This document shows, piece by piece, positions 1-8,530 of a DNA stretch of 39,898 nucleotides. The position numbers were made by a program, and so were the translations under genes. The stretch is from positions 1-39,898 of the forward strand of contig CAMCYE010000018.1 of assembly GCA_945883805.1 (NCBI GenBank). Direction: 5' to 3'. The notes beneath the pieces were generated by a model. That model did not search any database and was not told where the DNA came from. It saw only the letters and a program-made list of their open reading frames with translations. The number at the start of each line of letters is the position of its first letter. Position 1 is the first letter of the stretch. Source of the stretch: Victivallis vadensis. Lineage in GTDB: Bacteria > Verrucomicrobiota > Lentisphaeria > Victivallales > GWF2-50-93.

Positions 1-1258
1 ATTTTGATGTCGCTTCAACTGATATGCGGGTCCACTCTCTGAGCCTGTCCGGATGTCCAAACAGAGTCTGGAGTTCACGCAGAACCACCTGATAGCTGCA
101 GCCTTTCAAAATATCCGCCTGGAAAAATATATTCTTCTTCAAATCAGCCAGGTCGTCCGGGCAGACCACGTCGGAGGCCTTGTGCCGCCACATGATACAA
201 TGGCGGTTCCCCGATTTATTCACCAGCGTAAGCAGATCTGTCCAGCCGCTACAGGTCAAAAGACGGAGGTTCGGAATGGTCAGCACATAATCAAGTTTAT
301 GTGTGAGGTTTTCACAGCAACCGTAGCATGTCGCACCAAATCTGGCAAAAATCTTTTTCTGGTATTCCAACAGGAATTCGTTGAACATGTCCGGGCTGAT
401 AAGGTCGAACTCCTGGGAATTGCCATGAATCCAGCAGTCCTTCAAGCCATAAATGCCCGAATTGTTTTCCCGCAGCGGGTCGCTCAGGAACATTGCTCCA
501 TCGGTGTTCGGCAAAATATTGCCAGCCTCCTCAATTGCATCGAGTTTTGACATTTCACCCATATATACTGTTTTCATTAGGCGATGAACCAGTTCGGGTG
601 ACTCGATCATGTCCATCATAATCTGTTCCATGCCCCGCAAATCTGCGGCGGGATTGCAGATTGTTCCGCCGCTGTAGTAGCCGTTTATGGGACTGACGCG
701 GACAGGCATGCTCTTTCCGAGGATATCGGCGAGTTGCGCACGCGCCGCTTCCGTAGCCGTCAAATTCATCTTGTAACGTGGCACAACAAGCCGGTCGAAA
801 TCGGATTCCGAAACCAGTGCCGACTTATACTTCCAGGCGGCGCCAGTTTCATTAAGATTTTCGCGTTCGATGTCAATACCCCAGACATTTGACGGATAGA
901 CATCAAAAATGGCATTCATGGTATAATAATCGTTAACCGGAGTATCGTCTCCAATTTCATTCTTGATGAGCAGTCTCTTGAAATAGATTTCAAGCTCCCT
1001 ATGCGTTTGGTTCTTGCAGACCAGACTTGAATCCGGAAGAAGTTCCGTCCAGCAGCCAACCGGATTGCACCACACCGGTGGACGGTCCGGTTTGCGGAGC
1101 CCCATCACATCCCGCCAGCGTTTCTTGATGCTTGCCATTCTGGGCGAACGGGCAAGTTCCGCCACCTTTGAGGCCAGTTCCCGTATCAACTGTCTTTCCC
1201 CTTCCGGAGAAACTGCCAGACGATTCAGATCCGTAAATATTTTTTCACAGTAAGCCAT
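1..1258 (-). CDS. URO-D-fold methyltransferase-like protein, 3' end cut by window edge
   Basis: An open frame runs leftwards from the ATG at 1258 (MAYCEKIFTDLNRLAV...) to base 1 without a stop, giving 419 residues; the C terminus lies outside the window. The sequence has the look of the uroporphyrinogen decarboxylase-like superfamily that includes MtaA/CmuA-type cobalamin methyltransferases: an N-terminal WRDVMGLRKPDRPPV stretch, a central ICNPAADLRGMEQIMMDM segment, and a Cys-rich CYGCCE motif at residues 311-316 where metal-binding methyltransferases carry zinc ligands. I infer a methyl transfer role, not haem synthesis, because the arginines of true HemE are not evident. It lies downstream of a GH4 gene and a second URO-D-like gene on the same strand, but about 640 bp of repeats separate them, so co-transcription is doubtful. 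The substrate is unknown. Confidence 0.75.
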   Translation of the reverse strand, partial: MAYCEKIFTDLNRLAVSPEGERQLIRELASKVAELARSPRMASIKKRWRDVMGLRKPDRPPVWCNPVGCWTELLPDSSLVCKNQTHRELEIYFKRLLIKNEIGDDTPVNDYYTMNAIFDVYPSNVWGIDIERENLNETGAAWKYKSALVSESDFDRLVVPRYKMNLTATEAARAQLADILGKSMPVRVSPINGYYSGGTICNPAADLRGMEQIMMDMIESPELVHRLMKTVYMGEMSKLDAIEEAGNILPNTDGAMFLSDPLRENNSGIYGLKDCWIHGNSQEFDLISPDMFNEFLLEYQKKIFARFGATCYGCCENLTHKLDYVLTIPNLRLLTCSGWTDLLTLVNKSGNRHCIMWRHKASDVVCPDDLADLKKNIFFQADILKGCSYQVVLRELQTLFGHPDRLREWTRISVEATSK

Positions 1259-1407
1259 TGAATGAAACTCCTTTTTATATCCGCCTCCCGGCAAAATTAC
1301 TGGTTCAGTCTTTTCCCAGGGCGAGTTCGTCTCGCCGTAGTAGCTCAATCTATTGCGCGTTCCCCGGTTTTCCAAGCTTCACCCAAAAAAATCTCGGGCA
1401 GGAATGG

Positions 1408-1723
1408 TTAAATTAAGCGGCCACCCCAGTCATCCGACGGGGCAGGAAGCGCCGCAACTCTTTTAGGAGACACACTAAAGTGTGAACTCCAAAATTTGGA
1501 GTCCAGTCCTGGTCGCACGCCACGGCGCGTAAACCTTTGGCGCCACCATAGGCTTGCGCGCCTCAGGTGTGCGGGTAAACACCTTGCTGGCATCTTTTTT
1601 AATGTGGTACAGGCGTCTCGCCTGTTCTTCAAGAAGAAAGAAATAAGAACAGGCGAGACGCCTGTACCACACTCTTTTAACTAAGAATGCCTACGCATCA
1701 AACCTTGAAATTCCTATACTTGC
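1408..1723. repeat. Composite repeat block, copy 1 (conserved-end element with 26-bp hairpin)
   Basis: The block begins with TTAAATTAAGCGGCCACCCC and ends with CCTTGAAATTCCTATAC, the end motifs of a family found at least seven times here. Bases 1411-1456 match 5551-5596 with one mismatch, and the following parts (TGGTCGCACGCCACGGCG, GGGTAAACACCTTGCTGGCAT) are also shared. Inside lies a perfect 26-bp inverted repeat, 1604-1629 against 1645-1670, with a 15-nt loop. The block also contains CACACTAAAGTG followed by GAACTCCAAAATTTGGAGT at 1471-1502, which recurs near 39592. Confidence 0.8.
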
Positions 1724-1764
1724 ACTTAACCGGCCAGCGCCGGAACTTTCGGGTGCTAAATCTT

Positions 1765-1824
1765 AAGGTAGGGCGCGTTCTCCGCAACGCGCCGCGGACG
1801 GCTACGGAGAGCCGTCCCTAACCT
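1765..1824. repeat. GGTAGGG double-hairpin repeat, copy 1
   Basis: AAGGTAGGG is followed by two small hairpins, GGCGCG...CGCGCC and GGACGGCT...AGCCGTCC, and closes with CCTAACCT. Copies with the same layout lie at 8243-8310 and, inside the hrpB coding sequence, at 32430-32527. The stretch between this repeat and the GH4 stop at 1904 holds no gene that I can see. Confidence 0.7.
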
Positions 1825-1903
1825 GTAACACGAAAAATACAATTTCCTATACAATCAAGTTACTTCAATCAAAACACAGGCGTGTTCAATATTGATCCAG
1901 CCC

Positions 1904-3253
1904 TCACCTAAGGTGATTCTTGATGAACGGTTTATGCGCCGCCAGGAGGCGGTTCCCCATCTCGAGAACTTGATCGGCGGTGAGGTGCGAGCATACCGGA
2001 TCCATCCGCAATGCCATCAACGCCTTCTCCATACTACCCTCGAAACACGCGTCAACACCCGCATTGAACGCCCTGGCGAAAGGTTCGACAAAGCTGAGGA
2101 TGGGATCCGGCAACGGGCCGAAGGCTATTGGTGAGAATCCGTTGCGGTCAACACGTACTGCAGTCTCCACCACAGTCCCAAGTGGCAGATTCGAGATCTG
2201 TCCGATGTTCGGGACGTTACCTACATCAATGAAAGAGCGACTTTCAACATGGGCGCTGATGATGTCGGCCGCCGTTTCGCGGCTCCTGACAAAGCTCTCC
2301 CTGGGCAGTTCGGTGGCGATGCTTTTTTCCAGGTTTTTCCTGCGCGTGTTGAAACCGTCGCGCCGTTCCTTGATGGTGGTACGGATCAGCTTGTACTTCT
2401 TCATGTTTGTCCTGCTGGTGATGTACTGCGGGAAGAACTCGCAGGTGTGCCGGTCGCCCAAGTAGGGCATGACGCCTGTCAGACGGAACAGTTCGGTGGC
2501 AAGTTCGCGGTTCGAATGGAATCCCATGGCGTCCGGTGACGATTCGCGCAGCATATCGGTAAAGCTCTGATTCTTAATGCGCCGCTCCAGGTCGGCGATA
2601 ACGTCCATTTTCGGAGTGCTTGCTTCGGTCATCCAGAAAAAATGGTTCAACCCCGCGTACCTGACCGATATCTGGTCTTCCGACTCAAGTTTGTAGAAAC
2701 GCTTGAAAAACTCGAGGTTCTCAAAAAGACCGTGACAAAGTCCCACGACCGGCCCAGTGCATACCCTGCAAAGAATCTGAGTAAGTGTCGTCATCGGATT
2801 CGAGTAGTTCAGAACCATGGCGCCTGGGGCGTAACGGTTTATGTCCTCGCCCAGCTTCTTGAACACGTTGAAGTTCCGCATGAGTCGCGCCCAGCCTCCG
2901 GGGCCGGAGGTGTCTCCCACCGTGTGAAAAATGCCGTATTCCTCCGGGATCGAGAGGTCGTGCGCCATGGCGTCGAATCCGCCGGTGGAGATGGTGATGG
3001 TGATATATTCTGCGCCTTTGAAAGCCATGGGAAGGTTGTCGGTGGCGGTGAATGTGGCGGGAGTCTTCAGCTCCCTGTTCAGCTTCATCAGGTATTTCTG
3101 AACCAGCATGGCGGCAGGTTTGTTGATGTCATAGAGGACGAACTCGGAATCGGCAATGGCCGGAGTGAGCATCATGTCCTTTACCAGGCTTGGGGTCCAG
3201 GCGTTGCTGCCCCCGCCTACAATCACAATTTTTCTCTTGCTCTCTTTTTTCAT
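1904..3253 (-). CDS. GH4 family NAD- and Mn-dependent glycosidase (alpha-galactosidase/alpha-glucosidase-like)
   Basis: 449 residues, the usual length for glycoside hydrolase family 4. The N terminus has a Rossmann motif (KIVIVGGGSNAWTPSLV, residues 8-24) for NAD. The SNPM motif at 151-154, the CH pair at 173-174 (GLCHG) and His204 (GLNHF) match the manganese site of the Thermotoga AglA group, where Cys174 and His203 are the ligands. GH4 enzymes cleave by oxidation at C3 and elimination, and act in the cytoplasm on short sugars; no signal peptide is present. The ATG overlaps the stop of the upstream URO-D-like gene by 4 bp, so the two are almost certainly translated together. I cannot tell glucoside, galactoside or uronide preference from sequence alone. 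Confidence 0.9.
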   Translation of the reverse strand: MKKESKRKIVIVGGGSNAWTPSLVKDMMLTPAIADSEFVLYDINKPAAMLVQKYLMKLNRELKTPATFTATDNLPMAFKGAEYITITISTGGFDAMAHDLSIPEEYGIFHTVGDTSGPGGWARLMRNFNVFKKLGEDINRYAPGAMVLNYSNPMTTLTQILCRVCTGPVVGLCHGLFENLEFFKRFYKLESEDQISVRYAGLNHFFWMTEASTPKMDVIADLERRIKNQSFTDMLRESSPDAMGFHSNRELATELFRLTGVMPYLGDRHTCEFFPQYITSRTNMKKYKLIRTTIKERRDGFNTRRKNLEKSIATELPRESFVRSRETAADIISAHVESRSFIDVGNVPNIGQISNLPLGTVVETAVRVDRNGFSPIAFGPLPDPILSFVEPFARAFNAGVDACFEGSMEKALMALRMDPVCSHLTADQVLEMGNRLLAAHKPFIKNHLR

Positions 3254-4413
3254 TTTAACTTTCCTTTTTTATAATGTCTGATGGCTTGAAATTGTTCAAG
3301 CATGGCCCAGAAGTTTTCAGGCGGCACATCGGCCTGGATGTTGTGGATGGTGGCGAAGACATAACCGCCGCCGTGGCTTAAGGCTTCAACGGACCGTTTC
3401 ACGTCATCCCGCACCTGCTGCGGTGTCCCCCGCGGCAGAGTCTCCTGGGTGTTAACCCCTCCACCCCAGAAAACAATGTCACGCCCGAATTCCCGTTTGA
3501 TCCTGTCTGGCGCCATGCCTGCGGCAGTAGTTTGCACGGGATTAAGAATATCAATACCGACTTCAATGAAATCAGGGATCAGCTCCGTTATCGCGCCGCA
3601 ACTGTGGAAAAATATTTTGGCATTCGGGGCTTTGGATTTAATGAATGAGAAAAGCTTTTTCTGCCGCGGCTTGAGCAAACTGCGATACATTTCCGGGGAG
3701 ACAATCAGGTTTTGCTGGGTTCCCAGGTCATCGCATTCGGCTACGACATCGGCGCGTTCTCCGGCGATGGAGAGGATTGCGTCCCAATATCTGATTTTGT
3801 TCTCCAGAATCCTGTCCAGCAGATACTCGGCTGTTTCCGGTTCGGCGGCCAGGTCTGTATAAAAATTCTCATAGTTGCGGATCCGGAATCCCATTTCAAA
3901 AAGCCCGGCGCAGTTGCGGTCCACCACCAAGGCCTTATCTGCAGGAATCGCCAGGCTCTTCGCTTTCAATGCGCCCCAGTCGATATAATCTGCGGGATCC
4001 GGAAACTTATATTTCATGATATCCGCCAAGTCCACACAGGAACTCAATGGCGCATTACCAACTTCATTGAAGTAGAAATCGGAAGACTTGTTCATCTGCC
4101 ATGGGATCTGCCACTCATCCAGATAATCAGTCATATCACCGTTTTGCTTGAGCTTTCCCAGGTCATGAATGCGCGGCGGACCCAGCCTGACCGTATCCAC
4201 CCCCAGTAAATCCAGATTTTCCGGAGAAGGGATGACAATCTGCTGGATCATGTCGTGCATGACACTCTTTCCGCAAGGTATGTTCCTGGCCTGCATCGCC
4301 CGTTCATAGGCAACGGCTGAAATTGATGTGACCGTAGTGCCACCCAAATCAAAAGGAATCAAATCAGCTTCCCTGTGATTAAGCGCCGCTAAAACTCTTT
4401 CCCGTGAATTCAT
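3250..4413 (-). CDS. URO-D-fold methyltransferase-like protein
   Basis: The start at 4413 (MNSRERVLAALNHREADLIPFD) is chosen over an upstream in-frame ATG at 4446 because AAGGAAC lies just before it and the family begins with this motif; this gives 387 residues. The sequence follows the uroporphyrinogen decarboxylase-like superfamily over its whole length. HSCG in the second half (FFHSCGAITELIPDFIEVGID) corresponds to the H-x-C zinc ligands of MtaA-type methyltransferases, and the late Cys ligand of that group is replaced by the HNIQADVPPEN motif typical of a separate subgroup. It is the first gene of a two-gene unit with the GH4 enzyme. I infer handling of a methylated or otherwise substituted sugar, but no substrate can be read from the sequence. 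Confidence 0.8.
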   Translation of the reverse strand: MNSRERVLAALNHREADLIPFDLGGTTVTSISAVAYERAMQARNIPCGKSVMHDMIQQIVIPSPENLDLLGVDTVRLGPPRIHDLGKLKQNGDMTDYLDEWQIPWQMNKSSDFYFNEVGNAPLSSCVDLADIMKYKFPDPADYIDWGALKAKSLAIPADKALVVDRNCAGLFEMGFRIRNYENFYTDLAAEPETAEYLLDRILENKIRYWDAILSIAGERADVVAECDDLGTQQNLIVSPEMYRSLLKPRQKKLFSFIKSKAPNAKIFFHSCGAITELIPDFIEVGIDILNPVQTTAAGMAPDRIKREFGRDIVFWGGGVNTQETLPRGTPQQVRDDVKRSVEALSHGGGYVFATIHNIQADVPPENFWAMLEQFQAIRHYKKGKLK

Positions 4414-4437
4414 ACAGTTCCTTTTATTTGCATGAGA

Positions 4438-4582
4438 TGATTTCAAAACTCAAGAAACGTTCGTGACCTGCCTTCGCTAAGATGCTACGGCAAGGCCCGC
4501 AAGCACGACCCTCCATCACGCCACAGCGGATAAAAATGGATGGCGAGGCTTGTCCGAGCCGCAGTTTTGAAATTGGCTCAAT
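4438..4582. repeat. Palindrome-ended intergenic element (TTTCAAAACT...AGTTTTGAAA), copy 1
   Basis: The stretch between the URO-D-like gene and the next gene begins TGATTTCAAAACT and ends GCAGTTTTGAAATTGGCTC. The same pair of ends brackets 8227-8334, with a different interior. Here the interior has CCTTCGCTAAGATGCTACGG and several short palindromes. It overlaps the 5' untranslated part of the URO-D-like gene. No gene is visible in it. Confidence 0.6.
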
Positions 4583-4622
4583 TAATCAGGCTAAAACATT
4601 CCCGTCAGGAATCAGTAGCTGA

Positions 4623-5399
4623 TTACTGGCGGTTCGGCTGGGATGCACCACGGTTGTTGCCACCGCCTCTTCCGCCCTGCGGAAACGGATTTGCCGAAGT
4701 CATGTCATAGACATTTTTGACATATGCCTCAAACTGCGCAGACTGGTCGTCGCGATACCCGATCTGTTTTGCCAACTGCTGAAGGGCGACACTGCGCTCA
4801 GTCTCGAAGAGATCCCTCATCTGACGTGAATTGTCAAATATCTGACGCCGTATTTCAGATGCGTTTTCAGCTTCCGGATTCTGTGACAGCTCATAAAGAA
4901 GCTGATTATTTTCAGCAACCATAGGGAGAAGCTTGTTGTGGTTGTCAAGCTGTTCGGGAGTCATTGATTTCGTATCGATCTTCTTGAAAAAATCAATCTG
5001 GCTGGCAGAATTCTCCTGCATCTGTTTTGTGAAACTGTTCCTGCGTTCCACCATGGCGGCATAGCGTTCAGGATCGGTTTCCTTAAGATTTTCCATGGCG
5101 TTCCGCCCCCTGTTCCGGTTTGAATTGTCATTCCGCACGTCGGCGACAGGTTCAGCACTCTGCATATTGGAAAAGTCCAGGTTCATAGAAGACGAGGGAC
5201 TCGCAGTTTTCTTCTTTTCAGGCACAGCAGGATTTTTCCTGCTCAAATTGGCATCCACTACTTTCTTCAGACTGACAAGCTCCGATTCGGCTTTAATGGC
5301 CCTGGACTTATTTACCATCGAAGAATAACCAAAACAAGCGCAGGCAAGAAGCAGGACAACAATGGCGGACCCGGTCAAAACAGATTGATTTTTATTCAT
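4623..5399 (-). CDS. Membrane-anchored coiled-coil protein of unknown function
   Basis: 258 residues. A single N-terminal hydrophobic segment (about residues 8-27, VLTGSAIVVLLLACACFGYS) is followed by a charged helix, a Ser/Pro-rich linker, and a Gln/Glu/Asn-rich helical region (about 95-235) that looks like a coiled coil. The tail is Gly/Asn/Arg-rich (GGRGGGNNRG). The start at 5399 has AGGGG five bases upstream. Most of the protein should lie outside the membrane, with the N terminus acting as an anchor; a signal peptide is possible but no clear cleavage site is seen. I do not recognise the family. It stands alone between two repeat blocks. Confidence 0.7.
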   Translation of the reverse strand: MNKNQSVLTGSAIVVLLLACACFGYSSMVNKSRAIKAESELVSLKKVVDANLSRKNPAVPEKKKTASPSSSMNLDFSNMQSAEPVADVRNDNSNRNRGRNAMENLKETDPERYAAMVERRNSFTKQMQENSASQIDFFKKIDTKSMTPEQLDNHNKLLPMVAENNQLLYELSQNPEAENASEIRRQIFDNSRQMRDLFETERSVALQQLAKQIGYRDDQSAQFEAYVKNVYDMTSANPFPQGGRGGGNNRGASQPNRQ

Positions 5400-5419
5400 A
5401 AAACCCCTATCATGTTAAT

Positions 5420-5547
5420 AAATTAAGCGTCCAAAGGCCGCAACTTCAGTCATCAGTCATCAGTCATCAGTTATCAGTTATCAGTAAGAAAATCCATTGA
5501 CTGATCACTGGTGACTGATTACTGGTCACTTTAAAATTCCTATACGT
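5420..5547. repeat. Conserved-end element carrying CAGTCAT/CAGTTAT heptamers
   Basis: The left end is AAATTAAGCGTCCAAAGGCCGCAACTT (read in part) and the right end CACTTTAAAATTCCTATACGTT. Between them lie five exact 7-bp units, three CAGTCAT then two CAGTTAT, at 5447-5481, followed by looser copies such as TGACTGATCACTGG. The same ends enclose other tandem units elsewhere in the window. Confidence 0.8.
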
Positions 5548-5548
5548 T

Positions 5549-5745
5549 AAAATTAGGCGGCCACCCCAGTCATCCGACGGGGCAGGAAGCGCCGCAGCTT
5601 TTTTGGGAACGCCAGCCCTGGTCGCACGCCACGGCGCCGCCATAGGCGGGTAAACACCTTGCTGGCATCCTTTTTAATGTGGCACAGGCGTCTCGCCTGT
5701 TCTTATTTCTCTTTTCTTGAAGAACAGGCGAGACGCCTGTGCCAC
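5549..5745. repeat. Composite repeat block, copy 2 with 26-bp hairpin
   Basis: It starts AAAATTAGGCGGCCACCCC directly after the heptamer element and parallels 1408-1675 in the same orientation. The terminal hairpin pairs 5679-5704 with 5720-5745, 26 bp without mismatch. Relative to copy 1, a T-A pair near the open end is a C-G pair here (GTGGTAC/GTACCAC against GTGGCAC/GTGCCAC), so both arms changed together. It fills the gap before the 5'-nucleotidase stop. Confidence 0.8.
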
Positions 5746-5794
5746 ACTGATAACGCACATTTCCCGGTTTTATTGTACAGGCGAAATATTTAAT

Positions 5795-7183
5795 TCACTT
5801 TTGAGCGCAGAGATATTTCCTGAAAGCGTCTCTGAGAGTTATTCCGGTATCGGTCGCGCGGCAGTCCGGATTTTTTGCGAAGTTCGCAAGGGTTTTAAGA
5901 CGGCCCCCTGCCCCGGCAAGGCAATAACTGCTCGTGGCAACTGTACGTCGTCCGGTCTTTACCATGTTTTTTTCATTTTTGAAAAAAACAACCTTGACAT
6001 CATCTTTCAATTTGGAAGCCTCGTCAATAATAATCTTTATCCCGTTGTCATCAAGTTCGATCAGACAGACAGTGTCCTCAAACGGAAAAATCCGGAAAAG
6101 GGCGTCTTCTGAAAACTTTCCATGCCGTATCCCGTAATTCTGAAGAATCAGCATGGCCGATGAAACATTCGCCGCAGAATTCAAGAATGCCCTAGAGATG
6201 AGCCTGTTGACTTCATCGGGGGCAAGCTCATCTTTGAAAAAGGCAATCTCATCACCGGCGGATTTGGCGGCGGATGAAACAATATCCTGAAGTTCATCCG
6301 AAAACCTGAATAAATCCGGTGAATAGCCAAGCACACTTATCATCTTGGATTCAATCTTCATGGTCTTATGTTTTTCAACATCAACCTCCGCCTCTATTCT
6401 GACAAATGAGGAACCGTAGCTTCCAGACTGGACATACCAACTTGATCCACCGACAGTCTCGCCTGGGACCTCCTGGTGCGTATGCGCCCCCAGAATCAAA
6501 TCTATCTGGGGATATTGCGAGGCGATCCTGCTGATGCTGAAATCGTTTTTGTCCCCCTGAAAACTCCCCTGGTGTACTGCAAGGACAATCATATCGCTTT
6601 TTGCCGCCATTACCGCCGGCATTATTTCATCAAGGGCTTCTGAGATGCTCCCCGAAAAATATCCCCTCGCCTTGTCTCCCCAGTGCCATTTGTCAAGATT
6701 CGGGGCTGTCATTCCAATCACCGCTATCCGCGCACCGTTCTTGACAAAAACCTTCCACGGCAAAGTCATCCTCTTATTGTCAAAGTAAAGGTTTGCGGCA
6801 ATATCCACCGCCCCGGTTTCCCTGAAAATGTTCAAAAGCCTTTCTGAACCGAAATCAAAATCATGGTTGCCGGGAACCCATGCATCATATTTCAGTTCGT
6901 TCAGGAATTTCACTCCGAGCCCGCCATTGCTCAGACTCCCCTGCCGGGAACCCTGGAGAATGTCACCGCAGTCAATGATGAGGCAGGATCCGCCCCCACC
7001 CGCTTTTTTCCGTTCCGAATCCAGTGCGGCGGCAAGCCGGCGGATTCCGGGCTTTGAATCGGAGTCCACCTGTGAATGAATGTCCGAAGTTTCGAGAATG
7101 GTGATTTTTTTCAGCTCACCCGCAAAGCCGGAAACCGCCGAAAAAAATAATATTGGGATCAGTAAGAATAAGAGATTTATCAT
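5795..7183 (-). CDS. Secreted 5'-nucleotidase/2',3'-cyclic phosphodiesterase-like metallophosphatase
   Basis: The start at 7183 (MINLLFLLIPILFFSAVSGFAG) is preferred because AAGGA lies five bases upstream and a signal peptide follows at once; longer readings begin in a palindromic repeat. That gives 462 residues. The calcineurin-like metallophosphatase domain shows its motifs in order: TSDIHSQ, DCGDILQGS, PGNHDFDFG, a His in VLAVHQGS, and GAHTHQE. The C-terminal half (VNRLISRAFLNSAAN..., IFPFEDTV) matches the substrate-binding domain of the 5'-nucleotidase family. The predicted role is extracytoplasmic dephosphorylation of nucleotides or other phosphomonoesters to recover phosphate and nucleosides. 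It contains one copy of the palindrome TGCGAANTTCGCA near its 3' end. It stands alone, flanked by repeats. Confidence 0.85.
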   Translation of the reverse strand: MINLLFLLIPILFFSAVSGFAGELKKITILETSDIHSQVDSDSKPGIRRLAAALDSERKKAGGGGSCLIIDCGDILQGSRQGSLSNGGLGVKFLNELKYDAWVPGNHDFDFGSERLLNIFRETGAVDIAANLYFDNKRMTLPWKVFVKNGARIAVIGMTAPNLDKWHWGDKARGYFSGSISEALDEIMPAVMAAKSDMIVLAVHQGSFQGDKNDFSISRIASQYPQIDLILGAHTHQEVPGETVGGSSWYVQSGSYGSSFVRIEAEVDVEKHKTMKIESKMISVLGYSPDLFRFSDELQDIVSSAAKSAGDEIAFFKDELAPDEVNRLISRAFLNSAANVSSAMLILQNYGIRHGKFSEDALFRIFPFEDTVCLIELDDNGIKIIIDEASKLKDDVKVVFFKNEKNMVKTGRRTVATSSYCLAGAGGRLKTLANFAKNPDCRATDTGITLRDAFRKYLCAQK

Positions 7184-7262
7184 GGGCATCCTTAATTGAC
7201 AAAGGCGCAAGATACTTCCTGAAAGGCTGTGATGCCAAATAAAAGTCAAATCACTTATTCTA

Positions 7263-7365
7263 CCACGAAGGACGCGAAGAGCACGAAGATGGAATGATGA
7301 AGTAGTCGAATGCGAGTGAGTTCTTACCCCATTTCCGATCTTCGTGTCCGTCGTACCCTTCGTGG
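7263..7365. repeat. CCACGAAGG inverted repeat
   Basis: Imperfect 28-bp arms, CCACGAAGGACGCGAAGAGC... at 7263-7290 and ...TCGTACCCTTCGTGG at 7338-7365, with a 47-base centre. It lies in the leader of the metallophosphatase gene, directly behind the PIN toxin gene. Similar CACGAAG-type palindromes are common intergenic repeats in environmental bacteria. Confidence 0.7.
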
Positions 7366-7418
7366 TGGATATAATATCAGCTTGACATGGAATTGGAATA
7401 AGCAATAGCCTTTTCACA

Positions 7419-7826
7419 TCAAAACCTGTTGGCATTAAATCCGATTTGAGAAAAATGCTCGTCAAAGGAAACGGCATTTTTGATGTTCAAGGAAACCATT
7501 AATGCAAAAGAAGAACAGTCTGTGAATGAAAAATACTTGTCGTCATAATCCTTGAAAATCTGAAGAGATTTTTCCTTTAGCGCTGTTCCTATTTCAAGTA
7601 CTTCTATGTTTTCCTGTTCATAAATGAAATCTAGGAACAACAGGGCAAGAGAATGATTTTTCACCGATGTATTTAGAAATGTGATAGTTTCAAATATTAT
7701 AAAATCTGAAACTATAATTCTTGAAGTTTTCAGATGTTCTGACAACTTTACGGAACGCTTGTGGTTCTGATCCTTTCTGTCAAAAAGGGCTATCCAGTAT
7801 GATGTGTCTGCGAATATCGGCTTCAT
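7419..7826 (-). CDS. PIN-domain ribonuclease toxin (VapC-like)
   Basis: 135 residues, standard for a PIN toxin. The acidic metal-binding residues are in place: Asp7 in FADTSYW, Glu46 in IFETITF, Asp103 in FSFTDCSSF and Asp122 in SFDEHF. Such proteins cut RNA, often tRNA or rRNA, when not held by the antitoxin. The ATG overlaps the stop codon of the upstream antitoxin gene by 4 bp, the usual arrangement for coupled translation. The pair is more AT-rich than its neighbours, which fits acquisition by transfer. Confidence 0.88.
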   Translation of the reverse strand: MKPIFADTSYWIALFDRKDQNHKRSVKLSEHLKTSRIIVSDFIIFETITFLNTSVKNHSLALLFLDFIYEQENIEVLEIGTALKEKSLQIFKDYDDKYFSFTDCSSFALMVSLNIKNAVSFDEHFSQIGFNANRF

Positions 7827-8032
7827 CGGTTTCCCGCCAAATATTTGTCATGGGATATGGAAGAATCCGCAGAAAATTCAATTTTACCGGTTATATCGTC
7901 CCAGGACACCGGACGTTTCACTTTCTTTTTCTTCAGAGAGCCAATAAACTTGAAAAGTTCATTCCTCTGTTTATTATCAAGCACCCTGAAAGAATGAACC
8001 AGTTTTTGTTCCTGCAATAATACATTGCTCAT
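7823..8032 (-). CDS. Antitoxin of the PIN-domain toxin
   Basis: 69 residues, charged, with a basic middle (SLKKKKVKRPVSWDDITGKI) and a probable toxin-binding C terminus. A strong GAGGTGG lies just before the ATG at 8032. No classical DNA-binding fold is obvious; an N-terminal helix pair (VLLQEQKLVHSFRVLDNKQRNELFKFI) may serve that role. Identity as antitoxin rests mainly on its size, position and 4-bp overlap with the PIN gene, so the exact family is left open. Confidence 0.75.
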   Translation of the reverse strand: MSNVLLQEQKLVHSFRVLDNKQRNELFKFIGSLKKKKVKRPVSWDDITGKIEFSADSSISHDKYLAGNR

Positions 8033-8071
8033 AAATCCACCTCAATATTTAAAATCCATTATCAAAATGCC

Positions 8072-8081
8072 CACTATAGTG
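8072..8081. promoter_or_regulatory. Possible operator of the PIN toxin-antitoxin operon
   Basis: CACTATAGTG is a perfect 10-bp palindrome 40 bp upstream of the antitoxin start in an AT-rich leader. Toxin-antitoxin operons are usually repressed by their own products at such sites; this assignment is inference. Confidence 0.35.
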
Positions 8082-8226
8082 AACGAAATGTGCATAAGAT
8101 AATGCATTTTTACAGTTTTTCCGAAAAACAATGAAATTATTTTTCAAAAAAGCTATAGCTTGCCTTCAATATAACTTTTTTTGTAAATCACCTATCAACC
8201 TCAATTATTGTAAATACCCCTGAGGT

Positions 8227-8334
8227 AATTTCAAAACTGCCGAAGGTAGGGCGGTTTCGCCGAAACCGCCACCTCACTACGGACGGCTCGGCGAGCCGTC
8301 CCTACCTTAAAATTCGCCATTTTTGAAATTGGCT
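8227..8334. repeat. Palindrome-ended element, copy 2, enclosing the GGTAGGG double hairpin
   Basis: AATTTCAAAACTGC on the left and TTTTTGAAATTGGCTC on the right match the ends of 4438-4582. The interior is a GGTAGGG element: GGCGGTTTCG-CC-GAAACCGCC and the perfect palindrome GGACGGCTCG-GC-GAGCCGTCC, closing with CCCTACCTT. The rest of 8033-8600 is AT-rich leader sequence with no gene on either strand that I can support. Confidence 0.7.
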
Positions 8335-8530
8335 CCCCTGTCATTACATATAATATGGTATTAATTTGCAAGGCATAATAAATGTTGACGTGAAGTTCTC
8401 GGAAGCGAACAAGGTCATAAACAAGACTGGGACATATAAGTTCTCTATCTGATTCCATAATCCATCCGTCCATCATCATGCAGGATGAATCCGGACTCAT
8501 TATATTTTCAATCTTTTGCGGCGCTTTTAT

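Noticed and set aside
53..550. Plus-strand open frame of 165 codons
   Set aside because: It is antisense to the URO-D-like gene, whose minus-strand frame is open over the full 1258 bases and has family motifs; the plus frame has none.
5447..5481. CRISPR-like array in the heptamer tracts
   Set aside because: The units are 7 bp with no spacers between them, and no cas gene is present; these are simple tandem repeats.
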